Assembly (NCBI RefSeq): GCF_965638725.1
Contig: NC_134981.1
Span: 42,498,849-42,562,848, forward strand
From: Aptenodytes patagonicus
Taxonomy: Eukaryota > Chordata > Aves > Sphenisciformes > Spheniscidae
Length of the DNA stretch: 64,000 bases
Direction: 5' to 3'
Of the stretch, positions 9,651 through 20,366 are shown piece by piece (within the stretch, counting starts at the first letter, position 1; the number at the start of each line of letters is the position of its first letter). A program made the position numbers and the translations under genes. Under the pieces are notes generated by a model. It made no database searches. It was given only the letters and a program-made list of their open reading frames with translations, and was not told where the DNA came from.

Positions 9651-12033
9651 TAGAATCATAGAATCATAGAATCATTGAGGTTGGAAAAGACCTCTAAGAT
9701 CATCGAGTCCAACCGTCAACCCAACACCACCATGCCCACTAAACCATGTCCCTAAGCGCCTCATCTACACGTCTTTTAAAAACCTCCAGGGATGGGGACT
9801 CCACCACTTCCCTGGGCAGCCTCTTCCAATGTTTAACCACTCTTTCAGTAAAGAAATTTTTCCTTACATCCAATCTAAACCTCCCCTGCCGCAACTTGAG
9901 GCCATTTCCTCTCGTCCTATCGCTTGTTACTTCGGAGAAAAGACCAACACCCACCTCGCTACAACCTCCTTTCAGGTAGTTATAGAGAGCGATGAGGTCT
10001 CCCCTCAGCCTCCTTTTCTCCAGGCTGAACAACCCCAGTTCCCTCAGCCGCTCCTCATAAGACTTGTTCTCCAGACCCCTCACCAGCCTCGTTGCCCTTC
10101 TCTGGACACGCTCCAGCACCTCAACGTCCTTCTTGTAGTGAGGGGCCCAAAACTGAACACAGTATTCGAGGTGCGGCCTCACCAGGGCCGAGTACAGGGG
10201 CACGATCACTTCCCTACTCCTGCTGGCCACGCTATTTCTGATACAGGCCAGGATGCCATTGGCCTTCTTGGCCGCCTGGGCACACTGCCGGCTCATGTTC
10301 AGCCGGCTGTCAACCAGCACCCCCAGGTCCTTTTGCGCCAGGCAGCTTTCCAGCCACTCTTCCCCAAGCCTGTAGCGCTGCATGGGGTTGTTGTGGCCGA
10401 AGTGCAGGACCCAGCACTTGGCCTTGTTGAACCTCATACAGTTGGCCTCGGCCCATCGATCCAGCCTGTCCAGGTCCCTCTGCAGAGCCTTCCTACCCTC
10501 GAGCAGATCAACACTCCCACCCAACTTGGTGTCGTCTGCAAACTTACTGAGGGTGCACTCAATCCCCTCATCCAGATCATCAATAAAGATATTAAACAAG
10601 ACCGGCCCCAGTACTGAGCCCTGGGGAACACCGCTCGTGACCGGCCGCCAACTGGATGTAACTCCATTCACCACAACTCTCTGGGCCCGGCCGTCCAGCC
10701 AGTTTTTGACCCAGCGCAGAGTCCACCTGTCTAAGCCGTGAGCCGCCAGCTTCTCTAGGAGAATGCTGTGGGAGACAGTGTCAAAGGCCTTGCTGAAGTC
10801 CAGGTAGACCACATCCACAGCCTTTCCCTCATCCACTAGGCGGGTCACCTGGTCATAGAAGGAGATCAGGTTGGTCAAGCAGGACCTGCCTCTCATGAAC
10901 CCGTGCTGGCTGGGCCTGATCCCCTGGTTGTCCCGCTCATGCCTTGTGAGCGCCCTCAAGATGAACCGCTCCATAATCTTCCCCGGCACCGAGGTCAGGC
11001 TGACAGGCCTGTAGTTCCCCGGATCCTCCTTCCGGCCCTTCTTGTGGATGGGCGTCACATTGGCAAGCCTCCAGTCTTCCGGGACCTCCCCCGTTAACCA
11101 GGACTGCTGATAAATGATGGAGAGCGGCTTGGCGAGCACCTCCGCCAGCTCCCTCAGCACTCTCGGGTGGATCCCATCCGGCCCCATAGACTTGTGAGTG
11201 TCCAGGTGGCATAGCAGGTCATTGACTGCTTCCTCTTGGATTATGGGGGGTTCATCCTGCTCGCCGTCCCCGTCTTCCAGCTCGGGGGGCCGAGTACCCT
11301 GAGGATAACTGGTCTGCCTGTTAAAGACTGAGGCAAAGAAGGCATTGAGTACCTCAGCCTTTTCCTCATCCTCAGTGACAATGTTCCCCCTTGCATCCAA
11401 TAAAGGATAGAGATTCTCCTTGACTCTCTTCTTGTCATTAATATATTTGTAAAAACTTTTTTTGTTGTCTTTAACGACAGCGGCCAGATTGCGTTCTAGC
11501 TGGGCTTTTGCCTTTCTCATTTCTTCTCTGCACGACCTAACAAGATCCCTGTACTCTTCTTGAGTCGCCTGCCCCTTCTTCCACAAGCGGTAAACTCTCC
11601 TTTTTTTCCTGAGTCCCAGCAAGAGCTCCCCGTTCAGCCAGGCCGGTCGTCTTCCCCGCCCATTCTTCTTACGGCGTACAGGGACAGCCTGCTCCTGCGC
11701 CTTTAAGACTTCCTTCTTGAAGATCGTCCAGCCTTCCTGGACCCCTTTGCCCTTCAGGACCGTCTCCCACGGGACTCTCTCAACCAGCGTCCTGAACAGG
11801 CCAAAGTCCGCCCTCCGGAAGTCCATGGTTGCGGTTTTGCTGCCCCCCCTCCTTACTTCACCGAGAATCGAGAATTCTACCATTTCATGGTCGCTAAGCC
11901 CAAGACGGCCTCCGACCACCACATCTCCCACCAGTCCTTCTCTGTTTGTAAACAGCAGGTCGAGCGAGGCACCTCCCCTGGTAGGCTCACTTACCAGCTG
12001 CGTCAGGAAGTTGTCTTCCACACACTCCAGGAA
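9651..12033 (-). mobile_element. CR1 LINE, 5'-truncated, ORF2 still open
   Basis: The 3' tail repeats (AGAATCAT) lie at 9651-9680. The body runs to 12033, where similarity to the CR1 at 20281-23594 stops abruptly after CTCCAGGAA. This is a typical 5' truncation inside the endonuclease. It is the least damaged CR1 in the window. Confidence 0.95.
9739..12021 (-). CDS. CR1 ORF2 protein (partial): endonuclease end plus reverse transcriptase
   Basis: An uninterrupted 760-codon minus-strand frame. The start codon shown is internal, because the N-terminal three quarters of the AP-endonuclease domain is lost. What remains of that domain ends with the SDHEMV motif (residues about 44-49). The reverse transcriptase follows, with the fingers motif [10 protein letters not shown] (about 281-290), the palm aspartate in [10 protein letters not shown] (about 404-413), [11 protein letters not shown] (about 460-470) and the catalytic FADDTKLGG (about 490-498). 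A CR1-typical C-terminal domain ends in DEALRDMV. The product would copy CR1 RNA by target-primed reverse transcription. Without the endonuclease it should be unable to retrotranspose itself. The open frame points to recent insertion. Confidence 0.92.
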   Translation of the reverse strand: MEDNFLTQLVSEPTRGGASLDLLFTNREGLVGDVVVGGRLGLSDHEMVEFSILGEVRRGGSKTATMDFRRADFGLFRTLVERVPWETVLKGKGVQEGWTIFKKEVLKAQEQAVPVRRKKNGRGRRPAWLNGELLLGLRKKRRVYRLWKKGQATQEEYRDLVRSCREEMRKAKAQLERNLAAVVKDNKKSFYKYINDKKRVKENLYPLLDARGNIVTEDEEKAEVLNAFFASVFNRQTSYPQGTRPPELEDGDGEQDEPPIIQEEAVNDLLCHLDTHKSMGPDGIHPRVLRELAEVLAKPLSIIYQQSWLTGEVPEDWRLANVTPIHKKGRKEDPGNYRPVSLTSVPGKIMERFILRALTRHERDNQGIRPSQHGFMRGRSCLTNLISFYDQVTRLVDEGKAVDVVYLDFSKAFDTVSHSILLEKLAAHGLDRWTLRWVKNWLDGRAQRVVVNGVTSSWRPVTSGVPQGSVLGPVLFNIFIDDLDEGIECTLSKFADDTKLGGSVDLLEGRKALQRDLDRLDRWAEANCMRFNKAKCWVLHFGHNNPMQRYRLGEEWLESCLAQKDLGVLVDSRLNMSRQCAQAAKKANGILACIRNSVASRSREVIVPLYSALVRPHLEYCVQFWAPHYKKDVEVLERVQRRATRLVRGLENKSYEERLRELGLFSLEKRRLRGDLIALYNYLKGGCSEVGVGLFSEVTSDRTRGNGLKLRQGRFRLDVRKNFFTERVVKHWKRLPREVVESPSLEVFKRRVDEALRDMV

Positions 12034-12272
12034 TATTCAGTGCAATACTGAATACCGGTTTGGGGTGGCTGCGTGTGGCTTCATCATTGTCCTGAACCTA
12101 GTTCTTCCATTCTACATTCATATCATATTAATACCAGAAACCAACCTGGACTTTTCCTGACATACCTCTCTTAAATCCTACCAGAATACCAGCAGCAGTT
12201 AGGTTCTGGACTAACCTGTATTAAAAGTAGGAATTCAGCAGTCCAAGAACACCGCAGGAGCCTACAGACGAC
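12034..12272. other. Unassigned spacer
   Basis: About 240 bp between the CR1 and an LTR fragment. No coding potential or familiar repeat was recognised. Confidence 0.5.
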
Positions 12273-12506
12273 TGTATTGGGTTTACGTGGTGGAGTTTTG
12301 GTAGCAGGGGGCTGAAAGGGTGGCTTCTGTGAGAACAGACAAGGGGCTGCCCCCATGCCACACAAAGCGAGTTCCAGCTGGCTTCAAAAAGGACCCACCA
12401 CTGCCCAAAGCTGAACTAATCACCAATGCTGGTAAGAAAGGGTAAAAAACGCTGCACAGCAGATGTGAGAGAGAGGAGTGAGAAAAACTTGAGAGAAACA
12501 ACCCTG
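12273..12506 (+). repeat. LTR fragment, family 2, 5' part
   Basis: It begins TGTATTGGGTTTACGTGG and follows the family 2 LTR (33535-34625) up to the block GAGAGAAACAACCCTG. There it is interrupted by the family 1 LTR at 12507. The missing remainder of this LTR is not found to the right of the provirus at 24598, so the right flank has been rearranged. Confidence 0.8.
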
Positions 12507-13069
12507 TGTCCTGGTTTCGGCAGGGATAGAGTTAATTTCCTTCCTAGTAGCTGGTACAGGGCTGTGTTTTGGATTTAGGAGGAGAACAAAGTTGATAACG
12601 CACCGATGTTTTAGTTGTTGCTAGGTAATGCTTACACTAGCCAAGGACTTTTCAGCTTCCCATGCTCTACCGACTGAGAAGGCTGGGGGTGCGCAAGAAG
12701 CTGGGAGGAGGCACAGCCAGGACAGCTGACCCAAACTGGCCAAAGGGACATTCCATACCATGGGACGTCGTGCTCAGTACATAAACTGGGGGAAAGCTGG
12801 CCGGGGTGGCCGCTGCTCGGGGACTGGCTGGGCATCGGTCGGCGGGTGGTGAGCAACTGCATTGTGCATCACCTGCTTTGTGTATTATTATATTATCATT
12901 ATTACTGTTATTATCATTTTATGTCAATTATTAAACTGTTTTTATCTCAACCCACGAGTTTTTCTCACTTGTGCTCTTCCAATTCTCTCCCCCATCCCAC
13001 CGGGGGGCGGGGGGGAGTGAGCGAGTGGCTGTGTGGTGCTCAGTTGCCGACTGAGGTTAAACCACGACA
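12507..13069 (+). repeat. 5' LTR, family 1
   Basis: A 563-bp LTR starting TGTCCTGGTTTCGGC and ending AAACCACGACA, bounded by TG and CA. It carries a CRE-like site in variant form (GGGACGTCGTGC, about 12761-12772), a TATA-like ACATAAA shortly after, and a candidate poly(A) signal ATTAAA at about 12920-12935. It lies directly upstream of the primer site, so it is a 5' LTR. Confidence 0.93.
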
Positions 13070-13077
13070 GTCCTTTT

Positions 13078-13095
13078 TGGCGCCCAACGTGGGGC
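13078..13095 (+). promoter_or_regulatory. Primer binding site, tRNA-Lys1,2 type
   Basis: TGGCGCCCAACGTGGGGC matches the 18-nt primer site complementary to the 3' end of tRNA-Lys1,2, as used by many class II (beta-like) retroviruses. Eight bases (GTCCTTTT) separate it from the LTR end, which is a longer gap than usual. Confidence 0.92.
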
Positions 13096-13171
13096 ACGAA
13101 GGGTTTGAGATAATAACAGATTAACCAGAGCGCATTAAGGAATTTATATCTGTTAACAGTTGCGGGTCACA

Positions 13172-15158
13172 ATGTTGGTTCCTCTGTTCTCGATATTGAT
13201 TTGTCTAATCTGCATCGTGCTCTTTTTCTTTGCTGTACGTGTTAGAGATTGGTGTTGGTTTTTCCAGTTGGCTGTGGTCTGCAGTGATTAGTGATGTTTC
13301 ACTTGGGAGGATTATTTTTAACACACTGACCTTGGGCTTAAGTTGGTATCTGAGTGCAATACTGAAGCCATTACTGTACTTCGGGTACCACTTCGTGGAG
13401 ACAACTAGCAATTACAGTTCTTCCTCTGAGAGTTTTTTTAAGTAGGAAATACAGAATGGCAGTGTCACTACCTTCTTCTATGATGTTTCCTCCTTCATTA
13501 CAGTAATTTTTCAGTATTTTGAACATCCTTGGGCAGTTAAGATACTTCTATTGGTATTTCTTTGGGAAATTGTTTCAGTTTTGTCTAAAGTCAATAAGAA
13601 ATTTAAGAATATCATCCAGAGTTCTGCCCCAAGGCTGGATAGTAAGGAGTGGCAGGGTGTGTGGGACAAGATGGGCAAGTACCTAGGCCAATGGGCACCC
13701 CCAGTGTTTTGGAACTTCACCCCTGAGCAAGTGCAGAATCCTGAAAAGTTAGTAGAATATTTGGACAAAGTATGCTGTCACCCTGGCAACTCCAGAGAGA
13801 TGCAGATCACTACAACCTGCTGGGGCCTGGCCCATGCCTACTGAGCCCTGTTCAACACCATTCAGTACCCTCAAAGGGAAAAGAAGGTCTCTGGATCTGA
13901 CAATAAAACGACACACCGTGCGGCCACTCAGACCCCAGTGACAGGCCCTATGGCTGAACCAAAGAGCCAAACTGTGCTGGTATCAGTCGCCCCTGTACAC
14001 AAGAAGAAATCTTGGAAGCAGAAGTCGGCTCGTTTAGTAAGGGAGGAAGAAACTTCTTCTAAAAGGGAGCCAGAGGAAGAAGCGGATGAGGCAGACTACC
14101 CTGGAGAAGGGCCATCACGAGAACAGCAGGAGGAGAGCCGGCTGCTGATCGGGGAGGAAGAAGAGGAAGAACTCATAAACGAGGCAGTGACCACCCGATC
14201 TCTATCCCTGAGCGAGCTGCGAGATACACGAAAAGATTTCAGCTGTCGTCCAGGCGAGCATACTGTCACCTGGCTGCTCTGATGCTGGGATAATGGGGCC
14301 AGTAGCCTGGAATTAGAGGGTAAAGAAGCCAAGCAGCTGGGATCCCTTTCCAGGGAAGGGGGCATTGACAAAGCGATTGGAAAAGGGACACGAGTCCTCA
14401 GCCTTTGGAGGCGACTCTTGTCAAGCGTGAAGGAAAGGTATCCCTTTAAGGAAGATGTCATATGTCGCCCAGGCAAGTGGACCACCATGGAGAAGGGTAT
14501 CCAGTTTCTGAGAGAATTAGCTGTGCTGGAGGTGATTTATGGCGACCTGAGCAATGAACAGCTCTCCAAAGATCCAGATGAAGCCAAGTGGACACGACCC
14601 ATGTGGCGGAAGTTTGTAAGGAGCGCACCATCGTCATACGCCAATTCATTGGCAGTGATGACCTGGAAAGATGGAGAGGGACAAACGGTGGATGAATTGG
14701 CTGGCCAACTCCAGCACTACGAAGAAAGTCTCTCTTCCGCCCTCATCTCGGCTGTGGAGAAACTGTCCCGGGAGATCCAGCAACTCAGAGAGGATAGGTC
14801 CTACTCCCCACCTGTACGGACCAGTATCTCGGCTATTAGGAGTCAGCGTTCTTTTGCTCAAGAGAGAGAATATAAAGGGTACACACCACGGGGCACCCTA
14901 TGGTTTTACCTGCGTGACCACGGAGAGGACATGAGGAAGTGGGATGGAAAACCAACCTCAGCCCTAGGGGCACGGGTACATGAGTTGCAAGGGAAAACAA
15001 TCACAGAAAGGGGTTCTCCCAGGAAAATTGCTGCTCCAGTTTCCAGCGGGCAGTTCCCCAGACAGGGTAGAAGGGCTGATCTTACTCCTGATCTTAATGA
15101 AGAGACTTCTGACTCATATTTACAAGAAATGAGAAACGAATACTGTGATGAGGACTAG
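13172..15158 (+). pseudogene. gag, with membrane-spanning N-terminal part, broken
   Basis: Open segments at 13230-13445, 13551-13844, 13938-14282 and 14418-15158 all lie in one frame. They are separated by stop codons (for example those ending at 13844 and 14282) and by small compensating indels. The first two segments are hydrophobic and look membrane-spanning. The third is acidic, with a basic HKKKSWKQK patch. The last (246 codons) carries the capsid-like stretch with WRKFVRSAPSSYAN and a coiled-coil-like EKLSREIQQLRED region. No CCHC zinc knuckle was seen. The frame ends in UAG (15156-15158), followed in the same frame by protease. The copy is non-functional. Confidence 0.8.
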
Positions 15159-15400
15159 AGGGGCCCTGCCTCCAGCCAGGGGGAGGAAAGGGACAACCGG
15201 GTTTACTAGGCTGTGTGGATTCGGTGGCCTGGCACATCGGACCCACAGAAGTATAAGGTTCTAGTAGACACCGGTGCACAGTGTACCCTAATGCCATCAA
15301 GCTATATAGGGGCAGAACCCATCTGTATTTCTGGGGTGACGGGGGGATCCCAACAGCTAACTGTATTGGAAGCCCAAGTAAGTCTAACTGGGAATGAGTG
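15159..15400 (+). pseudogene. Protease fragment, truncated
   Basis: The frame continues from gag across UAG. A second in-frame UAG lies at 15207-15209 where the copy near 38.6 kb has a tryptophan codon. The aspartic protease signature LVDTGAQ is present. The sequence stops at 15400 where the LTR of an opposed provirus begins. Confidence 0.82.
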
Positions 15401-15931
15401 TGTCGTGGTTTAACCTCAGTCGGCAACTGAGCACCACACAGCCACTCGCTCACTCCCCCCCACACACCGGTGGGATGGGCGAGAGAATTGGAAGAGTAGA
15501 AGTGAGAAAAACTCGTGGGTTGAGATAAAAATAGTTTAATAATTGACATAAAATGATAATAATTATAATACACAAAGCAAGTGATGCACAGTACAATTGC
15601 TCACCACCCGCTGACCGATGTCCAGCCAGTCCCTGAGCAGCGGCCCCCCCGGCCAGCTTTCCCCAGTTTATGTACTGAGCATGACGTCACATGGTATGGA
15701 ATATCCTTTTGGCCAGTTTGGCTGTGCCCCCTCCCAGCTTCTTGTGCACCTCCAGCCTTCTCAGTCAGTAGAGCATGGGAAGCTGAAAAGTCCTTGATTA
15801 GTGTAAGCATTACCTACCAACAACTAAAACATCGGTGCGTCATCAACTTTCTTCTCATCCTAAATTCAAAACAGAGCATTGTACCAGCTACTAGGAAGGA
15901 AATTAACTCTATCCCTGCCGAAACCGGGACA
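15401..15931 (-). repeat. 3' LTR of opposed provirus, family 1
   Basis: A reverse-complement LTR, starting TGTCGTGGTTTAACC at 15401 and ending CGAAACCGGGACA at 15931. Its terminus joins precisely to the interrupted protease at 15400, as expected for an integration. The internal sequence follows to the right, so it is the 3' LTR of a minus-strand provirus. Confidence 0.92.
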
Positions 15932-16331
15932 ATATCCACCCCTTATTCTATACCATGTACGTCATGCTCAAGTCTAATATTTTCCAGTACATTTTCATTT
16001 ATCACCACCCCTTTTTTTCTATATATATATGCACAGACACACACACAGATATCATTCCCTTAGTCTGTGGGCCATCCCTCTAAAATGTTCGGTGAGTTCA
16101 TTTAGTCCATGACCTTGGGCTCCATCTGTCGTAATAATCTTTCAGGGCAGGAAAAATGGAGATGGTATGCGGTGTTGGATTGTTTCATGTTGAAGTCAGT
16201 TCTGGTACCATCATCACTGTGCTTTGCTTGGTTTCACTGAAGTTATTCTTCATTACTCTGGGTGATTCCTATTGTAATAACATTACTATGGCATATAATA
16301 TTATGTAGTACTTAACATCATATAATTCAGA
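15932..16331 (-). other. Non-coding segment between integrase and 3' LTR
   Basis: About 400 bp without open frames, conserved at 23640-24040 and 61854-62259. It includes a TA/CA-rich microsatellite (16019-16050) and ends against the LTR with ATATCCACCCCTTATTC, which is purine-rich on the coding strand and is the likely polypurine tract. No env gene is present where one would be expected. Confidence 0.75.
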
Positions 16332-18755
16332 TCATTGGCTATTCTCACCTAAAATCAAATCCCCTTGAGGTACACATCGGACTTCCCCATCCTCCCGCAT
16401 CACCCACCAAGTGCACCCAGGTCCTTGAGCAAAAGCAATCCCACGGATGGGTTTGCCTTTGCCCGAGGCAGGAATAACCCAGACTGTCTTCCCCAACATA
16501 TTTTTTATGTGCACTACAGGGACTTTATTCCCTTCTACAGTACGTAAAAGTTCTGACTGTGCAGGGCCAGCTCGATTGGCAGATCCCCTAGTGTTGACTA
16601 ACCAGGTGGCCTTTGCTAAATGTGTATCCCAATGTTTGAATGTCCCGCCACCCATTGCTCTCAGCGTAGTCTTTAACAGTCCATTGTCTGCGTTTCCATC
16701 GTCCTCCATACCAAAGAGGCTTTAACTGCTGGGCTTGCTTGATTGCAGCGCATGTTTCACATTCATGGATAAGCTGCGCAATAGTGTCCATGGTCAAGTC
16801 CACCCCTCGATCACGAGCCCATCTGTATGTTGCATCTCTTCCTTGGTGACCTGAGGTGTCATGGGCCCACCGAGCTAGAAATAATTCACCCTTATGTTGC
16901 CAGTCCAGATCCACCTGAGCCACTTCAATCTTAGCAGCCTGATCCACCTGCTGGTTCTTTTGATGTTCTTCAGTGGCCCGACTCTTGGGTACGTGAGCAT
17001 CTACGTGACGGACTTTTACAACCAGGTTCTCCACCCGGGCAGCAATATCTTGCCACAATGCGGCAGCCCAGATGGGTTTGCCTCTGCGCTGCCAGTTGCT
17101 GCGCTTCCATTGCTGCAACCACCCCCACAGGGCATTTGCCACCATCCATGAGTCAGTATAGAGATAGAGCACTGGCCACTTTTCTCGGTCAGCAATGTCT
17201 AAAGCCAGCTGGATGGCCTTGACTTCTGCAAATTGGCTTGATTCACCTTCTCCTTCAGCAGTTTCTACAACTTGTCGCATAGGACTCCATACAGCACCTT
17301 TCCACCTCCGATGCTTTCCCACAATACGACAGGACCCATCAGTGAACAGGGCATATTGCTTCTCATTTTCTGGTAGTTCATTATACATTGGGGTCTCCTC
17401 AGCATGCGTCAACTCCTCCTCTGGCGATATTCCAAAATCTTTGCCTTCTGTCCAGTCCATGATCACTTCCAGGATTCCTGGGCGACTGGGGTTTCCTATT
17501 TGAGCCCGTTGTGTGATCAGTGCGACCCACTTACTCCACGTAGCATCAGTTGCATGATGTGTACAGGGGACCCTCCCTCTGAACATCCAGCCCAGCACCG
17601 GCAATCGGGGTGCCAGGAGGAGCTGTGCTTCAGTGCCGATCACTTCCGAAGCAGCTCGAACCCCTTCATATGCTACCAATATCTCTTTTTCAGTTGGAGT
17701 ATAGCGGGCCTCGGATCCTCTGTATCCCCGACTCCAAAACCCTAGGGGTCGACCTCGAGTCTCCCCAGGTGCTTTCTGCCAGAGGCTCCAGGTAGGGCCA
17801 TTCTCCCCGGCTGCAGTGTAGAGCACATTTTTTACATCTTGCCCTGCCCGGACTGGCCCAAGGGCTACTGCATGAACTATCTCCTCTTTAATTTGTTCAA
17901 AAGCTTGTCGTTGCTCAGGGCCCCATTTGAAATCATTCTTCTTTCGGGTCACTTGATAGAGAGGGTTTACGATCAGACTGTAATTTGGAATATGCATTCT
18001 CCAAAAACCCACGACGCCTAAGAAAGCTTGTGTTTGCTTTTTGCTAGTTGGTGGAGACATGGCTGTTATTTTGTTGATCACATCCATTGGGATCTGACGA
18101 CGTCCATCTTGCCATTTTATTCCTAAAAACTGGATCTCCTGTGCAGGTCCCTTGACCTTACTTTCTTTTATGGCAAAACCAGCCTTCAGCAGGATTTGGA
18201 CTATGTTCTTCCCTTTCTCAAAAACTTCTCCTGCTGTGTTGCCCCACACGACGATGTCATCAAAGTGTTGTAGGTGTTCCGGAGCCTCACCCTGTTCTAG
18301 TGCAGTCTGGATCAGTCCATGGCAAATGGTGGGGCTGTGTTTCCACCCCTGGGGCAGTCGGTTTCAGGTGTACTGGACGCCCCTCCAAGTGAAAGCAAAT
18401 TGTGGCCTGCACTCCGCTGCCAAAGGGATTGAGAAAAACGCATTAGCGATATCAACTGTGGCATACCACTTGGCTGCCTTTGACTCCAGTTCGTATTGAA
18501 GTTCTAGCATGTCTGGCACAGCAGCACTCAGCGGTGGTGTGACTTCATTTAGGCCACGATAGTCTACTGTTAGTCTCCACTCTCCATTAGACTTCCGCAC
18601 TGGCCATATGGGGCTGTTAAAGGGTGAGCGAGTCTTTCTGATTACTCCTTGGCTCTCCAGTACAACAATCAGCTTATGGATGGGAATCAGGGAGTCTCGG
18701 TTGGTGCGATAATGCCGCCGGTGCACCATTCTGGTAGCAATTGGCACCTGTTGTT
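16332..18755 (-). pseudogene. pol (RT, RNase H, integrase pieces), minus strand
   Basis: On the minus strand, RT occupies 18755 to about 17700. Its YxDD position reads HFDD instead of the YIDD seen at 37.7 kb. RNase H follows with its acidic residues in FTDGSC, QFAEVKA and LYTDSW and the VRHVDAH motif. The integrase zinc-binding region (HDTSGH...CETC) comes next. The integrase catalytic core is deleted at about 16700, where GGRW joins directly to the segment after the DDE glutamate. The C-terminal integrase end is at 16332. The main frame 16588-18249 is open for 553 codons, but the gene is defective. The 5' part of the provirus is absent beyond 18755. Confidence 0.88.
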
Positions 18756-20280
18756 CAGAGGGAGGGTCCCATGTACACATCGTGCAACTGATGCTACGTG
18801 GAGTAAGTGCGTCGCACTGATCACACAACGGGCTCGAATAGGAAACCCCAGTCGCCCAGGAATCCTGGAAGTGATCATGGATTGGCCAGAGGGCAAAGAT
18901 TTTGGAATATCACCAGAGGAGGAGGTAACGCGTGCTGAAGAGGCCCCAATGTATAATGAACTACCAGAAAATGAGAAGCAATATGCCCTGTTCACTGATG
19001 GGTCCTGTCGTATTGTGGGAAAGCATCGGAGGTGGAAAGGTGCTGTATGGAGTCCTATGCGACAAGTTGTAGAAACTGCTGAAGGAGAAGGTGAATCAAG
19101 CCAATTTGCAGAAGTCAAGGCCATCCAGCTGGCTTTAGACATTGCTGACCGAGAAAAGTGGCCAGTGCTCTATCTCTATACTGACTCATGGATGGTGGCA
19201 AATGCCCTGTGGGGGTGGTTGCAGCAATGGAAGCGCAGCGACTGGCAGCGCAGAGGCAAACCCATCTGGGCTGCCGCATTGTGGCAAGATATTGCTGCCC
19301 GGGTGGAGAACCTGGTTGTAAAAGTCCGTCACGTAGATGCTCACGTACCCAAGAGTCGGGCCACTGAAGAACATCAAAAGAACCAGCAGGTGGATCAGGC
19401 TGCTAAGATTGAAGTGGCTCAGGTGGATCTGGACTGGCAACATAAGGGTGAATTATTTCTAGCTCGGTGGGCCCATGACACCTCAGGCCGCCAAGGAAGA
19501 GATGCAACATATAGATGGGCTCGTGATCGAGGGGTGGACTTGACCATGGACACTATTGTGCAGCTTATCCATGAATGTGAAACATGCGCTGCAATCAAGC
19601 AAGCCAAGCGGTTAAAGCCTCTCTGGTATGGAGGACGATGGCTGTAATATAAATATGGGGAGGCCTGGCAGATTGATTATATCACACTCCCACAAACCCG
19701 CCAAGGCAAGCGCCACGTGCTTACAATGGTGGAGGCAACCACCGGATGGCTGGAAACATATCCCGTGCCCCATGCCACTGCCCGGAACACTCTCCTGGGC
19801 CTTGAAAAGCAAGTCCTATGGCGACATGGCACCCCAGAAAGAATTGAGTCAGACAACGGGACTCATTTCCGAAACAACCTCATGGAAACCTGGGCCAAAG
19901 AGCACGGCATGGAGTGGGTATACACATCCCCTATCATGCACCAGCCTCTGGGAAAACTGAACGATACAATGGACTGTTAAAGACTACAGTGTGAGCAATG
20001 GGTGGCGGGACATTCAAACATTGGGATACACATTTAGCAAAGGCCACCTGGTTAGTCAACACGAGGGGATCTGCCAATCGAGCTGGCCCTGCCCAGTCAG
20101 AACTTTTACGTACTGTAGAAGGGAATAAAGTCCCTGTAGTGCACATAAAAAATATGCTGCGGAAAACAGTTTGGGTTATTCCTGCCTCGGGCAAAGGCAA
20201 ACCCATCCGTGGGATTGCTTTTGCTCAAGGACCTGGGTGCACTTGGTGGATAATGCGGAAGGATGGGGAAGTCCGATGTG
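18756..20280 (+). pseudogene. pol 3' part (RNase H, integrase), plus strand
   Basis: It begins abruptly at FRGRVPCTH, the point equivalent to about 17580 on the other strand. Frame 18649-19647 holds the connection and RNase H domains with all acidic motifs and the integrase HHCC region. A stop then falls at the GGRWL position, and the frame continues at 19717-19980 with the integrase core: DYITLP aspartate, SDNGTHF aspartate. The region of the third catalytic residue reads LGKLNDTM where the copy at 62.6 kb has SGKIERYN, so the glutamate is lost. The CR1 at 20281 interrupts the C-terminal domain. Confidence 0.87.
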
Positions 20281-20366
20281 TAGAATCATAGAATCATAGA
20301 ATCACTGAGGTTGGAAAAGACCTCTAAGATCATCGAGTCCAACCGTCAACCCAACACCACCACCCA

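Noticed and set aside
9829..10617. 262-codon plus-strand frame, with a near twin at 20457-21245
   Set aside because: It is the antisense shadow of CR1 ORF2. Both copies lie opposite the reverse transcriptase gene and share its conservation.
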